A DNA stretch of 64,000 nt. Source: Actinomadura luteofluorescens (lineage in GTDB: Bacteria > Actinomycetota > Actinomycetes > Streptosporangiales > Streptosporangiaceae). The notes under the pieces are model-generated. The model had not been told where the DNA came from, searched no databases, and saw nothing but the letters and a program-made list of their open reading frames with translations. Where the stretch lies: the NCBI RefSeq assembly GCF_013409365.1, contig NZ_JACCBA010000001.1, positions 3,410,001 to 3,474,000 on the forward strand, read 5' to 3'. A program made the position numbers and the translations under genes. Below, piece by piece: positions 1 through 6,865 of this stretch; within the stretch, counting starts at the first letter, position 1, and every line of letters begins with the position of its first letter.

Positions 1-5
1 CGCAT

Positions 6-57
6 GCCCGGCTCGCAGAGCCGGGCACGGCCGCCCCGGCGCCCGCTTGCGGGCGCC
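6..57. terminator. Two consecutive GC-rich hairpins
   Basis: Two stem-loops lie back to back: a 9-bp stem (6-14 with 18-26, loop GCA) and an 8-bp stem (38-45 with 50-57, loop CTTG). Neither has a clear T-run. They may end a transcript entering from the left of the window or be structured mobile-element DNA. The gene they would serve is outside the window, so their role is inferred only from structure. Confidence 0.4.
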
Positions 58-111
58 CTTGAAGACGTAGAGAAAGTCCTCATCCGGCGGGCGGGACCTC
101 TGTGTCCTTCC

Positions 112-152
112 TCGGTTGATGCTTGACACTCCGGCATCGGTTGATGCTTGAC
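112..152 (+). repeat. Left-end tandem transposase-binding sites
   Basis: Two identical 16-bp copies (TCGGTTGATGCTTGAC) at 112-127 and 137-152 have a 25-bp period. The same sequence, inverted and with one change, forms the right end of the element. Paired end sites of this kind are probably bound by the transposase helix-turn-helix domain, which is inference from position and symmetry. Confidence 0.8.
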
Positions 153-210
153 GCCCTGTCGGCTGGCTTGGCTTTCGCGTGATCGTTGGATCGGTCGCGG
201 GGAGGTCGGG

Positions 211-1998
211 TTGGCGCTGGTGGAGCTGAGCGTCGTGGAGCAGCGGTATCGCGCTGTGCTGGAAGTAGAGGCAGGATGCCCGGTGACCGAGGTCGCCGAG
301 CGGTACGGAGTGTCGCGGCAGAGTGTGCACGCCTGGTTGGGCCGGTATCGGTCCGGTGGGCTGGCGGCGTTGGCGGACCGGTCGCACCGGCCGGCGAGTT
401 GCCCGCATCGCACGGCGGCCGAGGTGGAGGCGCTGGTGTGTGAACTGCGCAGGGCCCATCCGCGGTGGGGGCCGGCCCGGCTGGCGCATGAGCTGGCCCG
501 CCGGGGCGTGGATCCGGTGCCCTCAACGGCGACGTTGTCGCGGATCCTCGCCCGCAACGGCCTGGTCGTCCCCCGTGGGCGGCGCCGTCCTCGCTCGTCG
601 TATCAGCGGTGGGAACGCGACGCACCCATGCAGCTGTGGCAGATCGACATCATGGGCGGGGTCATGCTCACCGACGGCCGCGAGGTCAAGCTGGTCAGCG
701 GCATCGACGACCACTCCCGGTTCATCGTCATCGCCCGCCTGGTGTCGCGGGCCTCGGCCCGCGCGGTCTGCGCCGCGTTCGCCGCCGCCCTGGCCGAGCA
801 CGGGGCGCCCGAGGAGGTGCTGACCGACAACGGCAAGCAGTTCACCGGCCGGTTCACCCGCCCCCGCCCGGTCGAGGTGCTGTTCGAACGGATCTGCCGC
901 GACAACGGCATCACCGCCCGACACACCAAGATCCGCTCACCCACCACCACCGGCAAGGTCGAACGCTGGCACCGCACCGTCCGCGAGGAGTTCCTGGCCG
1001 TCCACGCCCCGTTCCCCAGCCTGCACCACGCCCAGCACGCCCTGGACGCATGGGTCGCCGACTACAACACTGCCCGCCCCCACCAGGCCCTGGACATGGC
1101 CACCCCCGCCGCCCGCTTCACCACCCGGCCCGGCACCGGGCAGAACATGTCGGCGTCGTTGCCGTTGCGGCTGCCCGCCGACCTGGCGCCGGTGCCCACC
1201 ACCCCCGGCCCGCCCACCGCAGGTCCGCCCACGGCCCCCGCCCTGTCGGCAGCGGTCCCGGCAGCGGTGGAGTTCGACCGCACCGTCCCGGCCAGCGGGA
1301 ACATGACCGCCGCCGGACGACAGATCTGGCTCGGCCCCACCCTGGCCGGTCGGCAGGTGACGGTCTGGGTCAGCACCACCACCCTGCACGTCTTCCACCA
1401 CGGCAAGCTCATCAAAACCCACCCGGTCACCCTCACCAGCGACGACCTCCGCCGACTCCACGCCCGCGGCGCACGCCCCGGCCGCCCGTCGCCGGCCACC
1501 GCGCTGCCCGCCGGTGACCTGCCCGCCGATGCCGTGGTCGAGGCCGACCGCACCGTCAACACCGCCGGACTGGTCTCCCTGGCCGGAAAACAGATCAGCG
1601 TCGGCCTCCCCCTCGCAGGCCGACGCCTCACCCTGCGCATCGGCCCCCACCTGATCCACGTCCTGGACGACGGCGCACTGGCCTGCACCCGGCCCAGCCC
1701 CCTGACCGGCGACCAACGCGCCCGCCTGCAAGGCGCCCGCGCCGCCGACCCCGCCCCCCTCGCCGAAACCGGCCCCGCCGCAGTTCAGCGGGTCGTCTCC
1801 AGCCAGGGCACGCTGATGGTCGCCGGCTGCAAACTCCACCTCGGACAAACCCACCGCGGCAAAGTCGTCACCGTGATCTGCGAAGACACCCAGTTCCGCA
1901 TCCTGCACGCAGGCCAGGAACTGGCCATCCACCCCCGCACCCTGATCAAGGAGGTCAACCGCCGCCGAGCAAGCGGCCACATCACCTACGAAACCTAG
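211..1998 (+). CDS. IS481-family transposase with triplicated C-terminal repeat
   Basis: DDE transposase of the enclosing element. The TTG at 211 is chosen because GGAGGT (201-206) lies 4 nt upstream and the encoded LVELSVVEQRYRAV is a typical IS481 N-terminus; the frame is open from 148. An N-terminal helix-turn-helix (about residues 12-48, VTEVAERYGVSRQSVHAWL) precedes the rve catalytic core with D146 (QIDIM), D206 (LTDNGKQF) and E251 (GKVERWHRT). After about residue 340 come three roughly 70-residue repeats, each with a beta-rich 'RTV..AG...LAGR.VTV' pattern, the last more diverged. Long C-termini of this sort occur in some actinobacterial IS481 proteins. All catalytic residues are present, so the enzyme is probably active. 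Confidence 0.9.
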   Translation: MALVELSVVEQRYRAVLEVEAGCPVTEVAERYGVSRQSVHAWLGRYRSGGLAALADRSHRPASCPHRTAAEVEALVCELRRAHPRWGPARLAHELARRGVDPVPSTATLSRILARNGLVVPRGRRRPRSSYQRWERDAPMQLWQIDIMGGVMLTDGREVKLVSGIDDHSRFIVIARLVSRASARAVCAAFAAALAEHGAPEEVLTDNGKQFTGRFTRPRPVEVLFERICRDNGITARHTKIRSPTTTGKVERWHRTVREEFLAVHAPFPSLHHAQHALDAWVADYNTARPHQALDMATPAARFTTRPGTGQNMSASLPLRLPADLAPVPTTPGPPTAGPPTAPALSAAVPAAVEFDRTVPASGNMTAAGRQIWLGPTLAGRQVTVWVSTTTLHVFHHGKLIKTHPVTLTSDDLRRLHARGARPGRPSPATALPAGDLPADAVVEADRTVNTAGLVSLAGKQISVGLPLAGRRLTLRIGPHLIHVLDDGALACTRPSPLTGDQRARLQGARAADPAPLAETGPAAVQRVVSSQGTLMVAGCKLHLGQTHRGKVVTVICEDTQFRILHAGQELAIHPRTLIKEVNRRRASGHITYET

Positions 1999-2005
1999 GA
2001 CCGGC

Positions 2006-2046
2006 GTCAACCATCACCCGAACACAAAACGTCAACCATCAACCGA
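2006..2046 (-). repeat. Right-end tandem transposase-binding sites
   Basis: Two 16-bp copies at 2006-2021 and 2031-2046, inverted relative to the left end, again have a 25-bp period. The outer copy matches the left-end sequence at 15 of 16 positions and the inner copy has diverged slightly more. Together with the left pair they define the inverted termini of the insertion sequence. Confidence 0.8.
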
Positions 2047-2157
2047 GCTTGCACACGGGGGCGGGACCTCTGGTGATCTTGGTTTCCGGACATGCTTCGG
2101 CCCCCGGGTTGCCTGGTCAGGGGCCTTGCGGCGGCAACACAGGGGCCGTGTGCGGAT

Positions 2158-2548
2158 CTAGATCAGGTTGGTATGGCCGACGTCGAAGCCTGTGGCGGTG
2201 AGGGCCTGGTGGACCTCTGCGAGGCTGCGGCGGCCGATGTTGCGGACTTCGGTCAGTTGGTCGGTTCGGATCATGTGGAGTAGGGCGCCGATGGTCCGCG
2301 GTGGGGTGTCGGCGTACTTGAGGGCGTTGATGACTCTGACGGACAGGTGAAGGCAGGACAGGGGGGCAGCTCCCCGTGTGCCGGGCGCGGCCAGCGTGGG
2401 TGGCGTCTGGGGAAGCCGTGCGAGCGGCTGTGATGAGGAGGGTGACCAGGTCGCCGACTGTGTGGACGCCGAGACAGGTTGTCGGGCATCGCGTGGCGAT
2501 GCCTGGGTGGTGCGGGGAGTGGTCGGGGGTGTTCACCTCTGACGCCAT
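2158..2548 (-). pseudogene. RNA polymerase alpha-CTD-like protein, frameshifted
   Basis: The last 65 codons encode a helix-hairpin-helix like the DNA-binding C-terminal domain of the RNA polymerase alpha subunit: LSVRVINALKYADTPPRTIG, then VRNIGRRSLAEVHQALTATGF, ending at the TAG at 2158-2160. The first 63 codons (ATG at 2546-2548) are in another frame. The two frames join if one base is removed from the G6 tract at 2361-2366 (C6 in the mRNA), giving about 129 residues without stops. The ATG overlaps the end of the preceding gene, so it is the fourth gene of the 3522-2158 operon. Small alpha-CTD proteins could act on promoter UP elements, but that is inference. The shift may be a real inactivation or a sequencing error in the homopolymer. 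Confidence 0.65.
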
Positions 2549-2739
2549 GGCCACGCCTTCGTAAGGGTGATCTGCTCGCGCAGCTGGTGGACGTCGGGGG
2601 CCGACAGTAGGCGGTCCCCGGTCGGTAGCGAGATCATCGCCCACCACTCCCCTGTCGCTTCGCCGTACCAGGCTTGGACTCCGGGGAACATCTCCGCGAG
2701 GACTCGGGCTGCCCGCCTGGTCTCAGCGTTGCCGCTCAT
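2533..2739 (-). CDS. Small conserved-looking hypothetical protein, 68 aa
   Basis: I do not recognise a named family. The 68-residue product is soluble and aromatic-rich in the middle (WYGEATGEWWAM) with a predicted helix near the C-terminus. It overlaps the preceding gene by 17 nt and the following alpha-CTD-like gene by 16 nt, so it is translated as part of a four-gene minus-strand operon. Coding status rests on the tight overlaps and actinomycete-like codon use rather than on homology. No signal peptide or membrane segment is visible. Confidence 0.6.
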   Translation of the reverse strand: MSGNAETRRAARVLAEMFPGVQAWYGEATGEWWAMISLPTGDRLLSAPDVHQLREQITLTKAWPWRQR

Positions 2740-3115
2740 GGTGACGGGCCTTCCGGGGGCTCGACTGGTGAAGCCGGCCCCACAGGATGCGCTCGACCTC
2801 GGTGACCGCCTGGTCCAGGTCGGCGCAGGGGATGGGTTGGGGGTTGCTGCGGGTGAGGTAGACCCATCGGCCGAAGTGGGTGGCGCTGAGTTCCTCCGTG
2901 GCTGGCGCGTGCTTGGTGGGGCCGACGCGCAGGGTTGCCGGGGAGACGTGGAAGCGTCGTCTTGTGCGCCATCCCTGGGCGGCGAGTGCTTCGGCGAGGC
3001 GGTCTAGGTGCCACATGGCCTTGCGGTCCTGGCGGTCTCTGGTGCCGAACCAGCGGACGAAGCGGCGGGCTCGGCGTCCCCATAGCCGCAGGGTCATGGC
3101 GGACTCGTCGATCAT
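2723..3115 (-). CDS. Hypothetical protein, 130 aa, operon member
   Basis: No family recognised. The frame is open to 3190, but the ATG at 3113-3115 is chosen because it forms an ATGA overlap with the stop of the upstream gene and is preceded by AAGGAG. The protein is basic at the start (RLWGRRARRFVRWFG), with a central region that looks like an alpha/beta fold (DRLAEALAAQGWRTRRRF, then FGRWVYLTRSN) and an arginine/histidine-rich tail. It is the second gene of the operon that faces the ABM/XRE pair. Confidence 0.6.
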   Translation of the reverse strand: MIDESAMTLRLWGRRARRFVRWFGTRDRQDRKAMWHLDRLAEALAAQGWRTRRRFHVSPATLRVGPTKHAPATEELSATHFGRWVYLTRSNPQPIPCADLDQAVTEVERILWGRLHQSSPRKARHHERQR

Positions 3116-3522
3116 GCGTCGCTCTCCTTGGTGAGGGCGAGGACGCGTCCGATGCGGTCGGCGGCCAGTTCGGTCTCCCACAGCGGGCACAGAGGTTCAA
3201 GCTCCGGCTCGGATCCGCGGGTCGGACCGGACCAGACCCAGTGCCACCACAGCTCGCGGTCGGGGTTGTGGGGGTGGCACCTGACCTCTTGGCGCAGGCC
3301 GGGGCTCAGCGCCTGGCCCAGGGCGTTGTCGGGTGCCGGCTCCCCTGCGAGGTTCACGGCCATCACCGCGGCGTGTCCCCATGGCTTGGCTGTTAAGCCG
3401 CGCTGATCCAGGGCGGCTATCAAGGCGAGTGCTGCGTCTCGCCATTCGCGTGGGTTGCCGCCCGGTGGACGTGGATGGGTGTCTGTCGCGTCCGGCGTCG
3501 GGGCGTCTGGGGGAACGGGCAT
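3112..3522 (-). CDS. Hypothetical protein, 136 aa, first gene of operon
   Basis: Unrecognised protein that opens the four-gene minus-strand operon. The frame extends to 3669, but the ATG at 3520-3522 is preceded by GAAGGA and starts the plausible product; the upstream residues would translate the operator region. A proline-rich N-terminus (residues 1-25) is followed by a globular segment with EWRDAALALIAALDQRG and a striking ELWWHWVWSGPTRG motif. The N-terminus faces the AGTACT-rich divergent promoter shared with the gene at 3711, suggesting joint control with the XRE regulator. Confidence 0.6.
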   Translation of the reverse strand: MPVPPDAPTPDATDTHPRPPGGNPREWRDAALALIAALDQRGLTAKPWGHAAVMAVNLAGEPAPDNALGQALSPGLRQEVRCHPHNPDRELWWHWVWSGPTRGSEPELEPLCPLWETELAADRIGRVLALTKESDA

Positions 3523-3615
3523 AAGGGTTCCTTCGGACGGTCTTCTGCGAGGTTGATCGGCCAGCTCATCGCGGTGATCTTGCTGGTCAGAGCCCACCAA
3601 CTTGGATTGGTATTC

Positions 3616-3679
3616 AAAGTACGGGTACAGTACTTCAAGTACAAGCCACTTCGCGTACTTGCGCCGCACAATAAGTACT
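3616..3679. promoter_or_regulatory. GTAC-rich operator array in divergent promoter
   Basis: Six GTAC cores occur within about 60 bp (3619, 3625, 3630, 3639, 3655, 3675). The best site is AGTACT-TCA-AGTAC at 3629-3642, which matches the core of the perfect palindrome found just after the XRE gene (5229-5255). The array lies between the divergent starts at 3522 (minus) and 3711 (plus). Binding by the XRE protein encoded at 4016 is the simplest reading but is inferred. Confidence 0.6.
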
Positions 3680-3710
3680 GATCTCGTAGAGGCGACGAAG
3701 GAGGGTGCCG

Positions 3711-4019
3711 ATGTTCGGCTTGATGGTCCGGTTCACCTGCAAGGACGAAGAGAGCGCCGGTAAGTTCGACCAGCTGGTCTCCGAGACGATCGGCAAGATC
3801 GAAACGGAAGAGCCGGGCACGCTGATCTACGCGGTGCACAAGGTCGACGGGCAGCCGCTGCAGAGGATCTTCTATGAGCTGTACCGGGACCGGGCGGCCT
3901 TCGACGCGCACGAGGAGCAGGACCACGTCCGGCGCTTTCTCGGTGCCCGTGATGACCTGCTCGCCTCGGTGGAGGTCGACTGGTTGGGCCTCCAGGTAGG
4001 CAAGGGAACGACAGGGTGA
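3711..4019 (+). CDS. ABM-fold (antibiotic biosynthesis monooxygenase-like) protein
   Basis: A 102-residue protein with the ferredoxin-like ABM pattern: MFGLMVRFTCK strand, a long helix (SAGKFDQLVSETIGKIETEEPG), LIYAVHKV strand, and the family signature YRDRAAFDAHEEQDHVRRF near residues 62-80. Relatives are quinol monooxygenases, haem-degrading enzymes or plain ligand-binding dimers, so the substrate cannot be named. AAGGAGG at 3698-3704 with 6-nt spacing selects the ATG at 3711 over the GTG at 3705. Its TGA overlaps the GTG of the XRE gene, so the two are translationally coupled and the protein may act in the same response. Confidence 0.75.
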   Translation: MFGLMVRFTCKDEESAGKFDQLVSETIGKIETEEPGTLIYAVHKVDGQPLQRIFYELYRDRAAFDAHEEQDHVRRFLGARDDLLASVEVDWLGLQVGKGTTG

Positions 4020-5218
4020 GCACTGAGTATCAACGGGCGCTCGGACGGCGGATCGCACAGGAGCGGAAGCGGCGCGGGCTTTCTCAGCCTGAACTGGCGC
4101 GGCTGATCGATCGGTCCGTTGCCTGGGTCTCCCAGGTGGAGCGCGGCGTGCGCAAGGTCGACCGCATGTCGGTCTTGGAGAAGGTCGCCGAGGTGCTGGA
4201 GCTTCCGCTCTCGGAGTTGGCGGCCGAGGCTCCGGTTGTCGCCGCGTCGAGCGAGGAGATGCCGGGGTCGGCCGAGCTACGGCTGGTGCTGTCGGGCGCT
4301 CACTCGCTTCGGGCGATGCTGCACTCGGCTCCAGTCCCGCCGACGGCGGAGATCAAGCCGCGGGTGGACCGGGCTTGGGAACTGGCGCATGAGAGCCACT
4401 ATGTAGAGCTGGCTGACTTGCTCCGGGGCTTGGTGCCAGCGCTGGAAACCGCGGTGCGATCGGCGCCGGAGGAGCGGCGGGCAGAACTGTTCAACCTGCT
4501 GGCGGCGACCTATCAAGCCTGCTCGGCGGCCCTGTCCAAGCTCAACGAACCGGAAGCCTCGTGGATTGCCGCTGACCGCGCCATCGTCGCGGCCGAGCGT
4601 GCGGGTGATCCGCTGATGATGGCCGCCGGCGCCTTCCGGCTCGGGTTCGTCTTCCTGGGAGCGCGGCACTTCGACCAGGCCGAGGAGAACGCCCGGACGG
4701 CTACTGACGCGCTGTGGTTCCTTGTCGACCAGGGCAAGCCGGAAGCCATGTCCCTGTGGGGTGGGCTGACGTTGCAGCGGGCTATGGCTGCGGCTCGGCT
4801 CAATCAGGCGGACGTAGCGTATGAGCATTTGGCGCGGGCTCGTGAGGTCGCTGAACGGCTCGGGAGCGGTCGCAACGACTACAACACCGAGTTCGGCCCG
4901 GCGAACGTCGTCCTGCATGAGGTCACCGTGGCGGTAGAGCTGGGCGACGCCGGCCACGCTCTTCGGGCCGGGAGCGAAGTCGATACCTCGACGCTGTCCC
5001 GTGAGCGTGGGGCAAGGCTGCAAGTCGACCTCGCGCGTGCGCACGCCCAGCGGCGGCAGGTCGATGGTGCTGTTGCGGCCCTGCTGGAGGCGGAGTCGAT
5101 CACGCCGGAGCAGGTACGGAACCATCGGGCCGTGCGTCAGGTCGTGTCCGATCTGCTGACTATGCAGGATCCGCCCTCGTCCGACCTGCGAGAACTCGCG
5201 GAGAGGGTGGGCGCGTAG
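4016..5218 (+). CDS. XRE-family regulator with C-terminal TPR-like domain
   Basis: A 400-residue regulator. Residues 7-61 form an XRE helix-turn-helix (LGRRIAQERKRRGLSQPELARLI, then VAWVSQVERGVRKVD). Residues 110-390 are entirely alpha-helical with TPR-like pairs (ELFNLLAATYQACSAAL, AAGAFRLGFVFLGARHFDQA, RLNQADVAYEHLARA). This layout is common in actinomycete regulators whose TPR region senses a small molecule or peptide. The GTG start overlaps the TGA of the ABM gene. A perfect 12-bp palindrome follows 10 bp after the stop, and related half-sites fill the promoter upstream, consistent with autoregulation. Confidence 0.85.
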   Translation: MSTEYQRALGRRIAQERKRRGLSQPELARLIDRSVAWVSQVERGVRKVDRMSVLEKVAEVLELPLSELAAEAPVVAASSEEMPGSAELRLVLSGAHSLRAMLHSAPVPPTAEIKPRVDRAWELAHESHYVELADLLRGLVPALETAVRSAPEERRAELFNLLAATYQACSAALSKLNEPEASWIAADRAIVAAERAGDPLMMAAGAFRLGFVFLGARHFDQAEENARTATDALWFLVDQGKPEAMSLWGGLTLQRAMAAARLNQADVAYEHLARAREVAERLGSGRNDYNTEFGPANVVLHEVTVAVELGDAGHALRAGSEVDTSTLSRERGARLQVDLARAHAQRRQVDGAVAALLEAESITPEQVRNHRAVRQVVSDLLTMQDPPSSDLRELAERVGA

Positions 5219-5228
5219 AAAAAGTACG

Positions 5229-5255
5229 TCTTCTAGTACTCCAAGTACTAGAAGA
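5229..5255. promoter_or_regulatory. Perfect 12-bp palindrome with AGTACT core
   Basis: Arms TCTTCTAGTACT (5229-5240) and AGTACTAGAAGA (5244-5255) are exact inverted repeats around CCA. Further GTAC cores lie at 5224 and 5264. The core matches the operator array at 3616-3679. It may be a binding site for the XRE regulator controlling whatever lay to the right, or a hairpin after that gene. The short AT-rich arms and shared core favour an operator. Confidence 0.65.
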
Positions 5256-5302
5256 ACCTCTGAGTACCGGGTAGCGTTCGTGTTGACGCTGAAGCACTCC
5301 TG

Positions 5303-5512
5303 ATGGAGGTGAAGGCCCAACACGAACGCTCTTCGTGTTTCAGGGGCGGGAAGGCCGCTCTTGGACGGCGAAACAGGCCACTAATGAAAGTGGCCTGAGC
5401 GGGAGACCCGCCCAGGCCGGATGCGGTTAGCACCCTAGTTGGCGCTTCGATGCTACCTCGTTCGTCCTGACGGCGTGTGCTCCCTTCGGTCCGTAACGCC
5501 TGCTCAGCAGGC
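5303..5512 (+). other. Structured DNA ahead of AICE gene remnant
   Basis: Three perfect stem-loops occur here: 5319-5326 with 5332-5339 (8 bp), 5374-5382 with 5389-5397 (9 bp, loop AATGAA) and 5498-5503 with 5507-5512 (6 bp, loop TCA). A 31-codon frame (ATG 5303, TGA 5396-5398) spans the first two but has no good ribosome-binding site, and I do not recognise its product. The stretch lies upstream of a gene typical of AICEs and could be a leader or part of a replication or transfer region. That role is inference. Confidence 0.4.
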
Positions 5513-5532
5513 GGACGAGAGGTGTACTCAGC

Positions 5533-6216
5533 ATGCGCAACATTCCTGTCGACGTCTCCGCCCTCATCTTCGTGTGCGTCTCCGCGCCGCGTCCCAAGGT
5601 GCTCAACCAGGAGACGGGCGAGGTCAAGGTCGACCGCGACGGACACACGGTGATCACGGTCGGCCTGTCGGCCGCCGACGCGATGGGGCGGGTGGATCTG
5701 CTCCAGGTGGCGGTAACTGGAGCCTCGATCCACATCAAGGGGTCGGTGGGGTTCGTCGCCGGCGAGCGCATCGAGGGGACGACCAAGAGCGGCCGGTCCC
5801 GGGTCGTGAGCCTCGACCCCGGCACGGTCGACGTCCTCAAGGCCCATCGGAAGCGCCAGCTCGCCGACAAGCTCAAGGCCGGTGAGTTCTGGAAGGGCGC
5901 AGAGGACGGCCACGTGTTCGCCACGGGATGGGGTGAGCCGGTGCACCCGGACACGGTCTCGTCCCTTATGGCCACGCTGATCAAAGAGCACAACGCAGCG
6001 GACGGCGTAACGCCTCTCCCCCACGCGAGGCTTCACGACCTCCGCCACGTCCACGCGACGACTCTGCTCCTGGCGGGCGTTCCCGTTCACGTCGTCGCGG
6101 CCCGGCTCGGGCACGCTGACCCCGCCATCACGCTTCGGGTCTACGCGCACGTCGTCAACGAGCAGCTCGCCGAAGCGGCCACGATCTTCGCCGAGAGGAT
6201 CGACGGCGCGGCGTAG
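5533..6216 (+). pseudogene. Chimeric AICE gene: early-gene N-terminus fused to integrase C-terminus
   Basis: Residues 1 to about 63 (MRNIPVDVSALIFVCV, then VNQETGEVK-like and TVGLSAADAMGRVDLLQVAV) resemble the N-terminus of a protein of unknown function common in pSAM2-type AICEs. From about residue 64 the sequence is the C-terminal half of a tyrosine recombinase: GTTKSGRSRVVSLDP, HDLRHVHATTLL, ARLGHADPAITLRVYAHV. Box II Arg, His and the nucleophile Tyr are present, but the N-terminal domains and box I Arg are missing, so it should not recombine. The in-frame junction (about 5713-5728) looks like a deletion that removed most of an element. The stop is 67 bp from the tRNA-Thr 3' end, the usual place for int beside its att site. 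Confidence 0.8.
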
Positions 6217-6241
6217 TCGGCTGTTAGCAAACCCGTTAGCA

Positions 6242-6274
6242 AAAGCCCCCTTCCAACAGCCGGAAGGGGGCTTT
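6242..6274. terminator. Strong bidirectional terminator
   Basis: A 13-bp perfect stem (6242-6254 with 6262-6274) encloses the loop AACAGCC and is flanked by A and T runs on both sides. It can end transcription of the integrase remnant from the left and of the tRNA-Thr from the right. Confidence 0.85.
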
Positions 6275-6282
6275 GAGCTGGG

Positions 6283-6355
6283 AGCCGGCGAGGGGACTTG
6301 AACCCCTAACCTTCTGTTTACAAGACAGATGCTCTGCCAATTGAGCTACGCCGGC
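6283..6355 (-). tRNA. tRNA-Thr(UGU)
   Basis: On the minus strand the 73-nt sequence folds as a full cloverleaf: a 7-bp acceptor (GCCGGCG/CGCCGGC), a D arm with AATTGGCA, an anticodon stem TCTGT/ACAGA with loop CTTGTAA (anticodon TGT, reading ACA), and a T arm GGGG-TTCAAGT-CCCC. CCA is not encoded exactly. The 3' end faces the integrase remnant, so the T arm and acceptor end are the likely attachment site used by the deleted element. The gene remains intact, as is usual after such integration. Confidence 0.95.
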
Positions 6356-6517
6356 GGGCTCGTCCCGCATCGTAGTCGACTTGGGGGCTCGGGGGGATAC
6401 GGGGAGTTCTTCTGGGGTGGGTGTCGATCTGGTGGGGGCCCGTTCGTCTGGGGGTGGGGTGCGCACGGGTGGGCATCGCGGGGAAGGAGAGGGGCAGGGG
6501 TTCGTGGAGGAGGAGAG

Positions 6518-6865
6518 ATGAAGTCCTACGTGCTCAACATCATCCAGCCGGTGGGGGAGGTGCCGCCGCCGGAGGTGTTGGAGCCGATCATGGCGCGGCT
6601 CGCCGAGGTCCGGCGGGATCTGGAGCGGCAGGAGTGCTGGGTGTTCGGGCGGGGGCTGGAGCAGCCGGAGGCGAGCACCGTGGTGTCCATGCGGGGGGAC
6701 GAGGTGATCGCGACGGACGGGCCGTGGACGGAGGGCAAGGAGCACATCGGCGGCCTCGCCGTCATCAGGGTGGCGGACCTGGACGCGGCGCTCAAGGTGG
6801 CGGCCAGGTTCACGCAGGTGACCGGGTTGCCGATCGAGGTGCGGCCGTTCCAGGGCGAGGGGTGA
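6518..6865 (+). CDS. DGPF/YCII-domain protein (first copy)
   Basis: A 115-residue YCII-superfamily protein with a ferredoxin-like fold and the DGPF-type motif as ATDGPWTEGKEHIGG (about residues 65-79). A strong GGAGGAGGAG run precedes the ATG. The TGA overlaps the GTG of the downstream ECF sigma gene, a pairing that defines the ECF42 group of sigma factors. DGPF proteins are of unsettled function; a sensory, catalytic or anti-sigma-like role with the partner sigma has been suggested for the group, and nothing here decides between them. Confidence 0.85.
   Translation: MKSYVLNIIQPVGEVPPPEVLEPIMARLAEVRRDLERQECWVFGRGLEQPEASTVVSMRGDEVIATDGPWTEGKEHIGGLAVIRVADLDAALKVAARFTQVTGLPIEVRPFQGEG

Larger units (their letters stand above)
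103..2055 (+). mobile_element. Complete IS481-family insertion sequence
   Basis: The element begins with TGT at 103 and ends with ACA at 2055, the usual IS481-type tips. Each end carries two copies of a 16-bp site (left 112-127 and 137-152; right, inverted, 2006-2021 and 2031-2046), spaced exactly 25 bp start to start. The outer copies differ at one position between the ends. A 14-bp direct repeat GGGCGGGACCTCTG (89-102) abuts the left tip and recurs at 2059-2072, three bases past the right tip, so it is probably the target duplication or a short variant of it. One transposase gene fills the interior. The intact ends and duplication suggest a fairly recent insertion. The exact right boundary is uncertain by 3-4 bases. 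Confidence 0.85.
5219..6283 (+). mobile_element. Deleted remnant of an AICE next to tRNA-Thr
   Basis: This stretch holds an AICE-type early gene start, the catalytic end of an integrase and a tRNA 3' end, in the order expected at one edge of an integrated actinomycete conjugative element, with the replication and TraB/FtsK genes absent. The left limit is unknown: the XRE/ABM module and small-gene operon may or may not have belonged to it. No second copy of the tRNA 3' end was seen in the window, so the other att half is lost or outside. Confidence 0.55.

Noticed and set aside
1..102. Left attachment half-site of the AICE
   Set aside because: No match to the tRNA-Thr 3' end was found here or elsewhere in the window.
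937..2010. Long antisense frame across the transposase
   Set aside because: It mirrors high GC third positions of the real gene; its product is low-complexity Gly/Ala/Arg with no domain.
5533..6216. Functional tyrosine integrase
   Set aside because: Box I Arg and the N-terminal DNA-binding domains are missing; it cannot catalyse recombination as encoded.
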